Shown here one piece after another: positions 36,886 to 45,248 of a DNA stretch of 49,682 nt; position 1 is the first letter of the stretch, and each line of letters starts with the position of its first letter. The DNA comes from Microbacterium karelineae (GTDB taxonomy: Bacteria > Actinomycetota > Actinomycetes > Actinomycetales > Microbacteriaceae). The DNA is taken from assembly GCF_009745985.1 (NCBI RefSeq), contig NZ_WFIX01000178.1, positions 1 to 49,682 on the forward strand. The letters run 5' to 3'. A program made the translations under genes and the position numbers. A model generated the notes under the pieces. That model was not told the origin of the DNA. It saw only the letters and a list, made by a program, of their open reading frames with translations, and made no database searches.

Positions 36886-36919
36886 CAGGACCCCGGTCGA
36901 GCCCTCGACCGGGGTCCTG
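36886..36919 (+). terminator. Terminator-like hairpin after the DUF5684 gene
   Basis: A perfect 15-bp stem (36886-36900 with 36905-36919) has a GCCC loop and starts 20 nt after the stop codon. No T-run follows, but the strength and position argue for a terminator. Confidence 0.75.
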
Positions 36920-36943
36920 CGCATCGAGGCGCGCAACTCCCCA

Positions 36944-36949
36944 TAGACT
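36944..36949 (+). promoter_or_regulatory. Putative -10 upstream of the uORF-PP2C pair
   Basis: TAGACT lies 7 nt before an ATG at 36957 and directly after the preceding hairpin, suggesting a leaderless transcript that begins with the small ORF. Confidence 0.45.
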
Positions 36950-36956
36950 GGTCGGC

Positions 36957-37013
36957 ATGTGCTCCGCGCAGCCGGCGGCGCAGAACGGCCCGAAAGGCAG
37001 GTCGGCCACGTGA
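36957..37013 (+). CDS. 18-codon leaderless upstream ORF coupled to the PP2C gene
   Basis: ATG at 36957 opens MCSAQPAAQNGPKGRSAT and ends with a TGA at 37011-37013. That stop overlaps the GTG of the phosphatase gene by two bases (sequence ACGTGA). The -10 TAGACT is 7 nt upstream, so the ATG is at the predicted 5' end. The peptide resembles nothing known to me. The likely role is translational coupling or control of the PP2C gene, although the latter also has an AAAGGCAGG stretch in front of it. Confidence 0.4.
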   Translation: MCSAQPAAQNGPKGRSAT

Positions 37014-37843
37014 CCGACGACACCACCCCCGCGACGACACCGCGGCCCGAGACGCACAGCCGTGACGTCCCGTTGGCGGACGGCGGCTCGCTCTCCGTGC
37101 GCTGGGCCGGTAGCACCGACCGCGGGCGCAAGCGTGAGAACAACCAGGACTCGTTTCTCACCGCGTACCCGCTGTTCGTCGTCGCCGACGGCATGGGCGG
37201 GCACATCGGCGGCGAGATCGCCAGCCAGAGCGTCGTGAACCGGCTCGAGGAGCTCGCCGAGCACGGCACGGTGTCGCCGCACGACATCGATCGGGCGCTG
37301 ACGCTCGCCGTCAGCGACATCTCCGATCACCCGGACACGACCGACGAGGGCACCGGGACGACGATCACGGGCATCTACCTCGACGTCACCGACGACGGGC
37401 CCTCGATCGTCGCGCTCAACATCGGCGACTCCCGCGTGTACCTCCAGCGCGGCGACCAGCTCATGCAGGTCACGACCGACCACTCGCTCGTGCAGGAGCT
37501 CGTCGCGGCGGGGCGTCTCAGCGAAGACGAGGCCGAGACGCACCCGTACAGCAACGTCATCACGCGCGCCGTGGGGCCGACGGAGGCCGTCACACCCGAC
37601 TACGTGCGCATCGACGTGCAGGCGGGCGATCGATACGTGATCTGCTCGGACGGGCTCACGAAGGAGCTCACCGACTACGGGATCCTGCACTTCCTGCACG
37701 CGAACGACGACCCCGCCGACGCGACGGCGGCCATGATGGTCGCCGCCCTCGAGAACGGCGGTCGCGACAACGTGTCGATCGTCGTCGTCGACATCGTGAG
37801 CGCGCCATCGACGGCGCCGAGGACGCAGCCGACCGAGATCTGA
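37010..37843 (+). CDS. PP2C-family serine/threonine protein phosphatase
   Basis: 277 residues from GTG. It has the metal-dependent PPM/PP2C motifs in order: RKRENNQDSF, VVADGMGGH (metal-binding Asp), GTGTTITGIYL, IGDSRVYLQRG, TTDHSLVQEL, SNVITRAVG, ICSDGLTKEL and GRDNVSIVVVD. A ~35-residue N-terminal lead precedes the domain. No kinase is in the window, so it may counter a Ser/Thr kinase elsewhere. It lies between a DUF5684 membrane protein and an FtsK/EccC-like ATPase. Confidence 0.93.
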   Translation: MTDDTTPATTPRPETHSRDVPLADGGSLSVRWAGSTDRGRKRENNQDSFLTAYPLFVVADGMGGHIGGEIASQSVVNRLEELAEHGTVSPHDIDRALTLAVSDISDHPDTTDEGTGTTITGIYLDVTDDGPSIVALNIGDSRVYLQRGDQLMQVTTDHSLVQELVAAGRLSEDEAETHPYSNVITRAVGPTEAVTPDYVRIDVQAGDRYVICSDGLTKELTDYGILHFLHANDDPADATAAMMVAALENGGRDNVSIVVVDIVSAPSTAPRTQPTEI

Positions 37844-37951
37844 CCCGCGCGCCGCCGGGCAGCGTGCTCACATTCGGCGAATCGCGCGAATCCCTCCACA
37901 ATCGGCATCCCGCGGGGTGCGGGGCCGTCGCGGATCCGCTTGCATGGCGGC

Positions 37952-40789
37952 ATGACCTTCGCCCCCGCCGAGACCAGCGCGGCGCCCGCCACCCGGCGCC
38001 TCGCGGAGCCGATCGAGCTCCCCGACCTGCCCGAGGCGCCCTCCCGGCGCCCCTTCCCGATCCTCGCGTCGCTCGTGCCCGTGGTCGGCGCGCTCGTCAT
38101 GTGGCAGGTGACGGGATCCGTGTTCATGCTCTGGTTCGCCGCGCTCGGGCCGTTCATGGCGGTCGCGTCGATCCTCGACCGCGCGCGCAGCGCCCGGCGC
38201 GAGCGCAGGCGCGCGGAGGAGGAGCTGCGGGCCGCGTGTGCGCGGCTGCGCGGCGAGGTGGAGCGGCGCCACGACGAGGAGCGCGGGCTGCGCCGGGCGG
38301 CCGCGCCCGATGTCGCCGCGCTCGTCGCCCACGATGGCTGGACGTGGCGCCGGCGCGGGCCGCTCGTGGTGGGAACCGGTGAGGCCGCGAGCATCGTCCG
38401 CGTCACGGGCGGCGAGGGCGAGGAGGCCGAGCGCCTGCGAGCCGACGCGGAGGTCCTCGCCGACGCGCCGGTGACCGTCGAGTGGCAGCGCGGGATCTGC
38501 GTGCGCGGCGACGACGTGGCGGGCCGAGCCGTCGTGCGCGCGCTCGTCGCGCAGCTCGTCGCGCGCCACCCGCCGACCGCAGTGCGACTCGTCGGGGCGC
38601 CGCTGGGCGAGGGGTGGGCCACGGGACTCCCGCACGCGGCGGCGGATGTGGCGGCCGAAGCGGCGTTCGTCGCCGTCGTCCGCGCGGGCGACCGCGTCCC
38701 CGCCCCGGCGACCGCCGTGATCGCGCTCGCGGCCCCCGGCGAGCCGATCCCGCACGAGTGCCATGCTCTCGTCGAGGTCGATGAGGGCCTCCGCGGCCGG
38801 CTCGTCGCCGATGGGGGAGACGTCGCGCTCGCCCTCGAGGCCGTCTCCCTCGCCCAGGCGCGTGAGATCGCGGGCGGGATGGCGGCGCACGAGCAGCAGG
38901 CCGCGGACGCGCTGCCCGACGGGCCGATCCCTCTCGCGCACGTGCTCGGGCGGGAGGCGGCCGAGCACGACAGCGACCGGGCGCCGTCGGGGCTGCGGGC
39001 CGTCGTCGGCGCCGGGCCGCACGCACCCGACGAGCCGGCGCCCCTCGTCGCGCTCGACCTGGTCTCCGACGGCCCTCACGCCGTCGTCGTGGGCACGACG
39101 GGGTCGGGCAAGAGCGAGTTCCTCACGACGTGGATCGCGGCCCTCGCGGCGACGCGGCCGCCCTCCGACGTGGTCTTCCTCCTCGGCGACTTCAAGGGCG
39201 GGACAGCGTTCGATCACCTGCGCGACCTGCCGCACGTCACGGGGGTGCTCACGGATCTCGACGGCGGCGGCGCGCGGCGCGCGGTCGAGGGCCTGCGCGC
39301 AGAGATCCATCGCCGCGAGCGCGCGATCGCCGGCGCCGGCGCCCGTGATGTCGGAGACCCGCGGGTCGGCCTCGCGCGGCTCGTGATCGTGATCGATGAG
39401 TTCGCGGCCCTCCTGCAGGAGCACCCCGACCTGCACGCCGTGTTCACGGACGTCGCGGCGCGCGGGCGTGCCCTCGGCATGCACCTCGTGCTCGGCACGC
39501 AGCGGGCGTCCGGCATCCTGCGCGACGCGCTGCTCGCCAACAGCCCGTTGCGCGTCGCCCTCCGTGTCGCCGAGGAGCGCGAGAGCGCGCAGCTCATCGG
39601 ATCCGACGACGCCGCCAGGATCCCGGGCGACGCGTCGCATCGAGGCGTCGGATACGTGCGACGGGCGGGCGACACCGTGGCGGGGGCGGCGCGATTCGCG
39701 CTGACGCGATCCGTGGACGTGGAGCGCATCGCGCGCGCCCATGCCGATGTCGCTCCCGCCCGCGGCCCGCTCCTGCCGCCGCTGCCGGACGCCTGGCGTC
39801 CCGACGAGGACGCGACCGGCGACGGCGCGATCGTGCTCGGCCTGCGCGACCGGCCAGCGGAGCAGGTCCAGGACGCCGCGCTCCTGCGGCCCGCGGTCGA
39901 CAGGGGGCTCCTCGTCGTCGGCGGCGCCGGCTCGGGGAAGACGTCGCTCGCGCGCCGGATCGCGGGCGCGGCGAGCGAGAGCGGCCGCCGCGTGATCGCG
40001 GTCCCGCGCGACAGCGAGGGGGTCTGGGACGCGCTCGCGGCCGCCGAGGCGGACCCGCCCGAGCTGTTCGTCGTCGACGACGCCGACGCGCTGCTCGGTC
40101 GCTTCCCCGCGGACTACGCACGGGAGGCGGCGGAGCGACTCGAGGGCATCGTCCGCGACGCCGGATCCACGGGGACGATGGTCGTGCTGACCTGTGCCCG
40201 GCTCGCCGGTGCGCTGTCGAAGATCGCCGACGTCCTGCCCCGACGAGTCGTGCTCGCGGTCCCGACCATCCACGACCATACGGCCGCGGGGGCCGATCGC
40301 GAGCTGTTCGATGCGCGGCGCCCGCCCGGCCGCGCGGTGCTCGACGGATACGAGACCCAGCTCGCCCTGCCGCCCGCTCCGGCGGACGAGCCCCGAGAGC
40401 TCGGAGACGATGAGCGATGGGAACCGCGCGGCGCCGTCACGGGCCTCGTTCTGCGCGCGGCCGCTCGCCGTGCGGCATCGCTCCGCGCGGCCTGGGGCGA
40501 CGCCGTCCGCGTCGTGCTCGTCGACGACGTCGCGCCGGGCACGGGCCTCGAGGCGCTCGCCGGCGGGGCTCGCCTTGCGCTCGTCGGCGAGGCGGACGCC
40601 TGGCAGCGCCAGTACGCCCTGCTGCAGCGCGTGCGCTCCGCGGGGGACATGGTCGTCGGCGCCGACTGCCCGAGCGAGCTGCGCACGCTGCTCGGCGAGC
40701 GCGAGCTGCCGCCCTATGCGCGCCCGCGCGCCGCCCGCGCGTGGCTCGTGCCGGCGGGCGGCGCGCCCGAGCGCGTGGTGCTGCCGTGA
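37952..40789 (+). CDS. FtsK/SpoIIIE-type (EccC-like) ATPase, two P-loop domains
   Basis: 945 residues from ATG at 37952; a TTG at 37940 is a weaker choice. Two membrane helices near residues 37-75 (FPILASLVPVVGALVMW) are followed by a coiled coil. The first FtsK/EccC ATPase has Walker A GTTGSGKS at residues 381-388, DFKGGTAFDHL, and Walker B VIVIDE with Asp482-Glu483. The second has GGAGSGKT at 657-664 and VVDDAD. DFKGG, LPHVTGVLTDLD and EIHRRERAI are characteristic of EccC/EssC motors of type VII secretion rather than of chromosome-pumping FtsK. EccC usually has three ATPase domains; only two are seen. No WXG100 substrate or other ecc gene is in the window. Confidence 0.88.
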   Translation: MTFAPAETSAAPATRRLAEPIELPDLPEAPSRRPFPILASLVPVVGALVMWQVTGSVFMLWFAALGPFMAVASILDRARSARRERRRAEEELRAACARLRGEVERRHDEERGLRRAAAPDVAALVAHDGWTWRRRGPLVVGTGEAASIVRVTGGEGEEAERLRADAEVLADAPVTVEWQRGICVRGDDVAGRAVVRALVAQLVARHPPTAVRLVGAPLGEGWATGLPHAAADVAAEAAFVAVVRAGDRVPAPATAVIALAAPGEPIPHECHALVEVDEGLRGRLVADGGDVALALEAVSLAQAREIAGGMAAHEQQAADALPDGPIPLAHVLGREAAEHDSDRAPSGLRAVVGAGPHAPDEPAPLVALDLVSDGPHAVVVGTTGSGKSEFLTTWIAALAATRPPSDVVFLLGDFKGGTAFDHLRDLPHVTGVLTDLDGGGARRAVEGLRAEIHRRERAIAGAGARDVGDPRVGLARLVIVIDEFAALLQEHPDLHAVFTDVAARGRALGMHLVLGTQRASGILRDALLANSPLRVALRVAEERESAQLIGSDDAARIPGDASHRGVGYVRRAGDTVAGAARFALTRSVDVERIARAHADVAPARGPLLPPLPDAWRPDEDATGDGAIVLGLRDRPAEQVQDAALLRPAVDRGLLVVGGAGSGKTSLARRIAGAASESGRRVIAVPRDSEGVWDALAAAEADPPELFVVDDADALLGRFPADYAREAAERLEGIVRDAGSTGTMVVLTCARLAGALSKIADVLPRRVVLAVPTIHDHTAAGADRELFDARRPPGRAVLDGYETQLALPPAPADEPRELGDDERWEPRGAVTGLVLRAAARRAASLRAAWGDAVRVVLVDDVAPGTGLEALAGGARLALVGEADAWQRQYALLQRVRSAGDMVVGADCPSELRTLLGERELPPYARPRAARAWLVPAGGAPERVVLP

Positions 40790-40793
40790 TCCG

Positions 40794-41792
40794 TCAGACG
40801 ACGGCGCGGATGTGCCCGACGGGCTCGCCGCCGCCGAGCACGCGCAGGCCAGGACGCTCGGCCGCCGCCTCCGCGACGTCCTGCACCGACACGGCGCCGG
40901 CGCGGGCCAGGATGGCCAGGGCCACGAGCGACCCCGCGCGGTTCGACCCGTCGAGCATCTTGACCGCGACGGTCGTGCCATCGGGCGCCACGATCACCTG
41001 CACGCCTTCTGCGCCCTTCTTCGAGAAGACGCCGAAGCGCTCGACCGTGACGGTGTCGTCGCCGCCGGGGCCCTCGACGACCCACGGGTTCTCGCGCACC
41101 GCCCGCAGGAGCGCGGCCGCCGAGCGGTGCAGGGCGAACGGCGACTGCTCCGACGACGCGCCCGCGCGGTGCAGCCCGCGGGCGAGCGACTCGAGCGACA
41201 TCGCGTGCACGGGGGCGCCGCACCCGTCGGTCACGGTGGCCGCGATCCTCGTGCCCGTGAGCCGCTCCACGACCTCGCGGATGTGCAGCTGCAGCGGGTG
41301 GGACGGATCGAGGTAGGTCGTCGTGTCCCATCCGTTGACGCGGCAGGCCGTGAGCATCGCGGCGTGCTTTCCCGAGCAGTTGTGCCGGATCCGCGCCTGG
41401 TCGAAGCCGTCGCGCACGAGCTCGTGGCGGGTCGCGGAGCTGCCCGGCCACGACGGCGGACAGAGCAGGTCGTCCTCGCCGAGGCCGACCTCCGCGAGCA
41501 TGTCGCGCACGAGAGCGGCGTGGCGGTCGGTGCCGTCGTGGCTCGCGGTCGCGATCGCGAGCCGCTCGCCCTGCAGATTCGCGCCAGCCGTGACGCAGGC
41601 GATCGCCTGCAGCGGCTTGAGCGACGACCGCGGCAGGATCAGCGCCGACGGGTCGCCGTGCGACTGCACGATCTCGCCGTCGGGCGCGATCGCGATCGCG
41701 GATCCGATGTGTCGCGACTCGACGAAGCCGCCGCGCTCGACGACGGCGAGCTCGACGGCCTGGGATGCGGGGAAGGTCGCTGCGTGTGTCAC
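40794..41792 (-). CDS. Asparaginase II-family (AnsA-unrelated) L-asparaginase
   Basis: 332 residues from GTG. It matches the Asparaginase_II family of thermolabile, Rhizobium-type enzymes: GGFVESRHIGSAIA, RSSLKPLQAIA (Ser-x-x-Lys), CSGKHAAMLTACR and TDGCGAPVHAMSL. It should hydrolyse asparagine to aspartate and ammonia. It converges with the FtsK-like gene (4 nt between stops) and is divergent from the osmC-like gene with 23 bp between starts. TAAAGT sits 6 nt before its GTG, so the mRNA is probably leaderless. Confidence 0.85.
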   Translation of the reverse strand: MTHAATFPASQAVELAVVERGGFVESRHIGSAIAIAPDGEIVQSHGDPSALILPRSSLKPLQAIACVTAGANLQGERLAIATASHDGTDRHAALVRDMLAEVGLGEDDLLCPPSWPGSSATRHELVRDGFDQARIRHNCSGKHAAMLTACRVNGWDTTTYLDPSHPLQLHIREVVERLTGTRIAATVTDGCGAPVHAMSLESLARGLHRAGASSEQSPFALHRSAAALLRAVRENPWVVEGPGGDDTVTVERFGVFSKKGAEGVQVIVAPDGTTVAVKMLDGSNRAGSLVALAILARAGAVSVQDVAEAAAERPGLRVLGGGEPVGHIRAVV

Positions 41793-41798
41793 CTGACC

Positions 41799-41808
41799 AC
41801 TTTAGACT
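41799..41808. promoter_or_regulatory. Overlapping divergent -10 elements (asparaginase / osmC-like)
   Basis: Leftward TAAAGT occupies 41804-41799, 6 nt from the GTG at 41792. Rightward TAGACT occupies 41803-41808, 7 nt from the ATG at 41816. The two hexamers share two base pairs. Both genes would be leaderless and compete for polymerase. Confidence 0.5.
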
Positions 41809-41815
41809 CGGCGAC

Positions 41816-42280
41816 ATGACGAGCCACCGATACGCGCTGACGACCACGTGGACGGGCGATCGCGGCACGGGGACGAGCGCCTATCGCGACTATGCGAGGG
41901 ACGTGACGATCCGCGTCGAGGGCAAACCCGAGCTGCTCGCGTCGGCCGACCGCGCCTTCCGCGGCGACGCGTCGCGCTGGAATCCGGAGGACATGCTCCT
42001 CGCGGCGCTGAGCGAGTGCCACCTGCTGTCGTACCTGCACGCGTGCACGACCCGCGGCGTCGTCGTCACGCAGTACGTCGACGCGGCCGAGGGGGCGCTG
42101 ATCGTCGAGGGGAGCGCGGGCCGCTTCGAGCGGGTCGTGCTGCGGCCGCGCGTGACGGTCGCGGATCCGGCGATGATCGACGCGGGCCTCGACGCGCATC
42201 ACGATGCGCACGAATGGTGCTTCATCGCGAACAGCGTGAGCTTCCCCGTCGAGGTGGATCCGATCGTCGAGGCCGGCTGA
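41816..42280 (+). CDS. OsmC family protein
   Basis: 154 residues from ATG. It matches the OsmC/Ohr fold: N-terminal beta strands with a Gly/Thr-rich start (WTGDRGTGTSAYRDY), the helix with WNPEDMLLAALSECHLLSYL containing the family cysteine, and HDAHEWCFIANSV with the second cysteine. These two cysteines form the peroxide-reducing pair in active members. It may detoxify organic hydroperoxides using a dithiol. TAGACT 7 nt upstream suggests a leaderless message. Confidence 0.88.
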   Translation: MTSHRYALTTTWTGDRGTGTSAYRDYARDVTIRVEGKPELLASADRAFRGDASRWNPEDMLLAALSECHLLSYLHACTTRGVVVTQYVDAAEGALIVEGSAGRFERVVLRPRVTVADPAMIDAGLDAHHDAHEWCFIANSVSFPVEVDPIVEAG

Positions 42281-42286
42281 TCGGCA

Positions 42287-43039
42287 CTACTTGCGTTCGT
42301 GGGGGAGCGCGCGCCTGATCTTCTCGACGGCGCCCTGCGCGGGCAGCTCGTTGTAGGTCCCCGCGAGCTCCTGGCCGGAGAGCGCGTGGATGGCCGACAT
42401 GATCTCGTCCGTCGCGGTGCGGCGCGCGCGTCCGGATGTCGCGGGGCCGTGGTGGGACAGGTCGAGGGGCTCGCCGAACTTCACGACGACGCGTTCCTTG
42501 AATGACGGCATCTTCGCCCCGACGGGCATGACCTTGTCGGTCCCGATGAGGCCGATCGGGACGACGGGCGCACCGGTCTCGAGCGCCAGATACGCGATGC
42601 CCGTGCGGCCCTTGTAGAGGCGCCCGTCGCGCGAGCGCGTGCCCTCGGGGTGCAGGGCGACGGCCGCGCCGGTGGCGAGGATCTCCTTCTGCCGGTCGAG
42701 CGCGTCCATCGCCGCCTGCCCGGCGCCGCGGCGCACGGAGACGGCGCCGATGGCGGTGAAGAACGTCCTCGACAGCCAGCCGCCGAATCCGGATCCCTCG
42801 AAGTACTCGGACTTCGCGAGGAAGTGGACGGGGCGCGGGGCGGCGGCGATCGGGATCGCGAACGAGTCGATGACCGAGAGGTGGTTGCTCGCGAAGATCA
42901 CGGCGCCCTCACGCGGGATGTTGCCCTTGCCCTCCACACGGGGGCGATACAGGGCGCGGGCGAGCGGCGCGAGGATGATGCGTCCGAGGGTGTACGCCCA
43001 GCTCGGTGAGTGCGGGCGCTCCGAGGCCGGTTCGGTCAT
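42287..43039 (-). CDS. 1-acyl-sn-glycerol-3-phosphate acyltransferase family protein
   Basis: 250 residues from ATG at 43039; the ATG at 43063 is not favoured, because TATCCT lies 6 nt before 43039 and no Shine-Dalgarno is present. PlsC motifs: NHLSVIDS (HX4D catalytic), FLAKSEYF, LHPEGTRSRDG and APVVPIGLIG. It makes phosphatidic acid, or acylates a related acceptor, at the membrane. It converges with osmC (6 nt between stops). Confidence 0.92.
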   Translation of the reverse strand: MTEPASERPHSPSWAYTLGRIILAPLARALYRPRVEGKGNIPREGAVIFASNHLSVIDSFAIPIAAAPRPVHFLAKSEYFEGSGFGGWLSRTFFTAIGAVSVRRGAGQAAMDALDRQKEILATGAAVALHPEGTRSRDGRLYKGRTGIAYLALETGAPVVPIGLIGTDKVMPVGAKMPSFKERVVVKFGEPLDLSHHGPATSGRARRTATDEIMSAIHALSGQELAGTYNELPAQGAVEKIRRALPHERK

Positions 43040-43045
43040 CGTTCC

Positions 43046-43051
43046 AGGATA
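43046..43051 (-). promoter_or_regulatory. Putative -10 of the acyltransferase gene
   Basis: The reverse strand TATCCT lies 6 nt before the ATG at 43039, consistent with a leaderless transcript. Confidence 0.4.
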
Positions 43052-43182
43052 CGGTGCGCACATGCCGTGACGGGAATCCGCCGGGTGGCGACCGATCGCG
43101 ATGCCGGGCCGCGCGGGTCAGCCCATCCATAGCGGAAATGCGGCAGGATGGGCGAGTTCGGTCATCGAAGAGAGGTCCCCTC

Positions 43183-44145
43183 GTGCGTCATCGCTCACTC
43201 GCGATCCTGTCCACCGCCGCCGTCGCGGCTCTCGCCCTCGCGGGATGCTCCTCCGACGGCGCCGACGAGGCGGCGGATCCCAGCGCGGACGCGGGCGGCG
43301 CCGACCTCTGCGCGGCGGCGGTCTCCGCGGGCGACGCCATCGATGCCGTCGAGGTGTCGGGCGATTTCGGCGCCGAGGCGAAGGCGACGTTCGACTCGCC
43401 GCTCGAGGCGACCGAGATCGAGCGCAAGGTGATCATCGAGGGAGAGGGCGACGAGCTCGAGGCGGGCGAATACGTCCAGTACGCCGCGACGGTCTTCGAC
43501 GCCGAGACGGGCGAGAAGCTGGGCACCGAGGGCTACGACGAAGGATCGGCCCTCCCCGCGGCCGTCGAGGCCGAGAACGTCTTCGGCCAGGTCCTCGGAT
43601 GTGCGACGCCCGGCACGCGCGTGGCCTTCACCTACCCGGGCCAGACGGCGGAGGACGGCACCGCGACCGCCGGTCAGGTCTACGTGCTCGACTTCGTCGA
43701 GACGACGCCGACCGCCGCGTGGGGCGAGGACCAGGACGCCCCCGAGGGACTGCCGGCCGTCGAGGTCGCAGACGATGGCACGCCGAGCGTGACGCTTCCC
43801 GACGACTTCTCGGCGCCCGATGAGACCGAGATCGCCACCCTCAAGGAGGGCGACGGCGATGTCGTCGAAGACGGCGATACGGTCTTCGTTCAGTATCTCG
43901 GCGTGCAGGGCTCGGACGGATCCGAGTTCGACTCGAGCTGGTCGCGCGGCGCCCCCACCTCGTTCGCGACGGACGCCGTCATCGAGGGCTTCACGAAGGC
44001 GCTCGTCGGGCAGAAGATCGGCTCGCAGGTGATCGCCGTGATCCCCGCCGACGAGGGCTACGGGGCGAGCGAGGGGCACGACCTGCAGGACGAGACGCTC
44101 GTCTTCGTCGTCGACATCCTCGACTCGATGCACGCCGCGGGCTGA
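43183..44145 (+). CDS. FKBP-type peptidyl-prolyl isomerase lipoprotein (two FKBP-like domains)
   Basis: 320 residues from GTG at 43183 (GAGAGG upstream); longer open frame upstream is not coding. Lipobox ALAGC near residue 23 predicts a membrane-anchored lipoprotein. A C-terminal FKBP domain is clear from residue ~215: VFVQYLGVQGSDG, FDSSWSRG, VIEGFTKALVGQKIGSQV and PADEGYG. The first half (VIIEGEGDELEAGEYVQYAA region, LGTEGYDEG) looks like an eroded FKBP domain lacking most active-site aromatics. It probably helps fold exported proteins on the outer face of the membrane. dxr follows 4 nt after its stop. Confidence 0.9.
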   Translation: MRHRSLAILSTAAVAALALAGCSSDGADEAADPSADAGGADLCAAAVSAGDAIDAVEVSGDFGAEAKATFDSPLEATEIERKVIIEGEGDELEAGEYVQYAATVFDAETGEKLGTEGYDEGSALPAAVEAENVFGQVLGCATPGTRVAFTYPGQTAEDGTATAGQVYVLDFVETTPTAAWGEDQDAPEGLPAVEVADDGTPSVTLPDDFSAPDETEIATLKEGDGDVVEDGDTVFVQYLGVQGSDGSEFDSSWSRGAPTSFATDAVIEGFTKALVGQKIGSQVIAVIPADEGYGASEGHDLQDETLVFVVDILDSMHAAG

Positions 44146-44149
44146 CGAC

Positions 44150-45235
44150 ATGCGCAGGGTCATCGTCCTCGGGTCGAGCGGATCCATCGGGACGCAGGCG
44201 CTCGACGTGATCCGGCGCCACCCCGACCGATTCGACCTCGTCGGCCTGGCCACGGGCTCCAACGCCCCGCTGCTGGCCGAGCAGGCGGCCGAGTTCGGCG
44301 TCGGCGCGACGGCCCTCGGCGCGGACGAGGCGGCGCAGCTGGTGCGCGACGTCGAGGCCGATGTCGTGCTGAACGGCATCACGGGATCCGTCGGCCTCGG
44401 GCCGACCCTCGCGGCGCTCGAGGCCGGCCGCACGCTCGCGCTCGCGAACAAGGAGTCACTCATCGTCGGCGGCGCGCTCGTCACACGGCTCGCGCGGCCC
44501 GGGCAGATCGTCCCCGTCGACTCGGAGCATTCCGCGATCGCGCAGGCGCTGCGCTCCGGACGCCGCGACGAGGTGCGCCGCCTCGTCGTCACGGCATCGG
44601 GCGGCCCGTTCCGCGGCCGCACGCGGACCGAGCTCGCGCGCGTGACGCCCGCGGACGCGCTGCGCCACCCGAACTTCGCCATGGGGCGGGTCATCACGAC
44701 GAACTCCGCGACGCTCGTCAACAAGGGACTCGAGGTCATCGAGGCGCACCTGCTGTTCGACGTCCCGTTCGCGGCGATCGACGTCGTGGTGCACCCCCAG
44801 CAGATGATCCACTCGATGGTCGAGTTCCGCGACGGATCCACGATCGCTCAGGCCGGACCGCCGCGCATGCTCGTGCCGATCGCGCTCGGCCTCTCTTGGC
44901 CGGATCGCCTCGACGACGTCGACGTCCCGATCGACTGGACCGCGGCGCAGGCGTGGGAGTTCGAGCCTCTCGACGACGACGCGTTCCCCGCCGTGCGCCT
45001 CGCGCGCCAGGTCGGGGCGGCGGGCGCGACATTCCCCGCCGTATACAACGCCGCGAACGAGCAGGCTGTCGACGCCTTCCACGACGGCGCGATCGGCTTC
45101 ACCGACATCGTCGACACCGTCGAGCGCGTCGTGGACCTGCACGACGCGCCCGGCGAGCTGAGCCTCGAGACGCTCGCCGACGCCGAACGCTGGGCGCGCG
45201 GGGCCGCGGATCAGCTGATCTCGGGATCGCGCTGA
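44150..45235 (+). CDS. dxr: 1-deoxy-D-xylulose-5-phosphate reductoisomerase
   Basis: 361 residues. It converts DXP to MEP with NADPH, the first committed step of the MEP isoprenoid pathway. NADPH loop LGSSGSIGTQALDVI, ALANKESLIVGG, metal and substrate residues in PVDSEHSAIAQAL (DSEH), ASGGPFRG, HPNFAMGRVITTNSATLVNKG and HPQQMIHSMVEF are all present. The operon order with a Mur-like ligase and rseP is seen in Microbacteriaceae. Confidence 0.97.
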   Translation: MRRVIVLGSSGSIGTQALDVIRRHPDRFDLVGLATGSNAPLLAEQAAEFGVGATALGADEAAQLVRDVEADVVLNGITGSVGLGPTLAALEAGRTLALANKESLIVGGALVTRLARPGQIVPVDSEHSAIAQALRSGRRDEVRRLVVTASGGPFRGRTRTELARVTPADALRHPNFAMGRVITTNSATLVNKGLEVIEAHLLFDVPFAAIDVVVHPQQMIHSMVEFRDGSTIAQAGPPRMLVPIALGLSWPDRLDDVDVPIDWTAAQAWEFEPLDDDAFPAVRLARQVGAAGATFPAVYNAANEQAVDAFHDGAIGFTDIVDTVERVVDLHDAPGELSLETLADAERWARGAADQLISGSR

Positions 45236-45248
45236 GAGAATCGACGAC

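Noticed and set aside
37868-40981. 1037-codon leftward open frame
   Set aside because: Shadow of the FtsK/EccC-like gene on the other strand; arginine-rich and without motifs.
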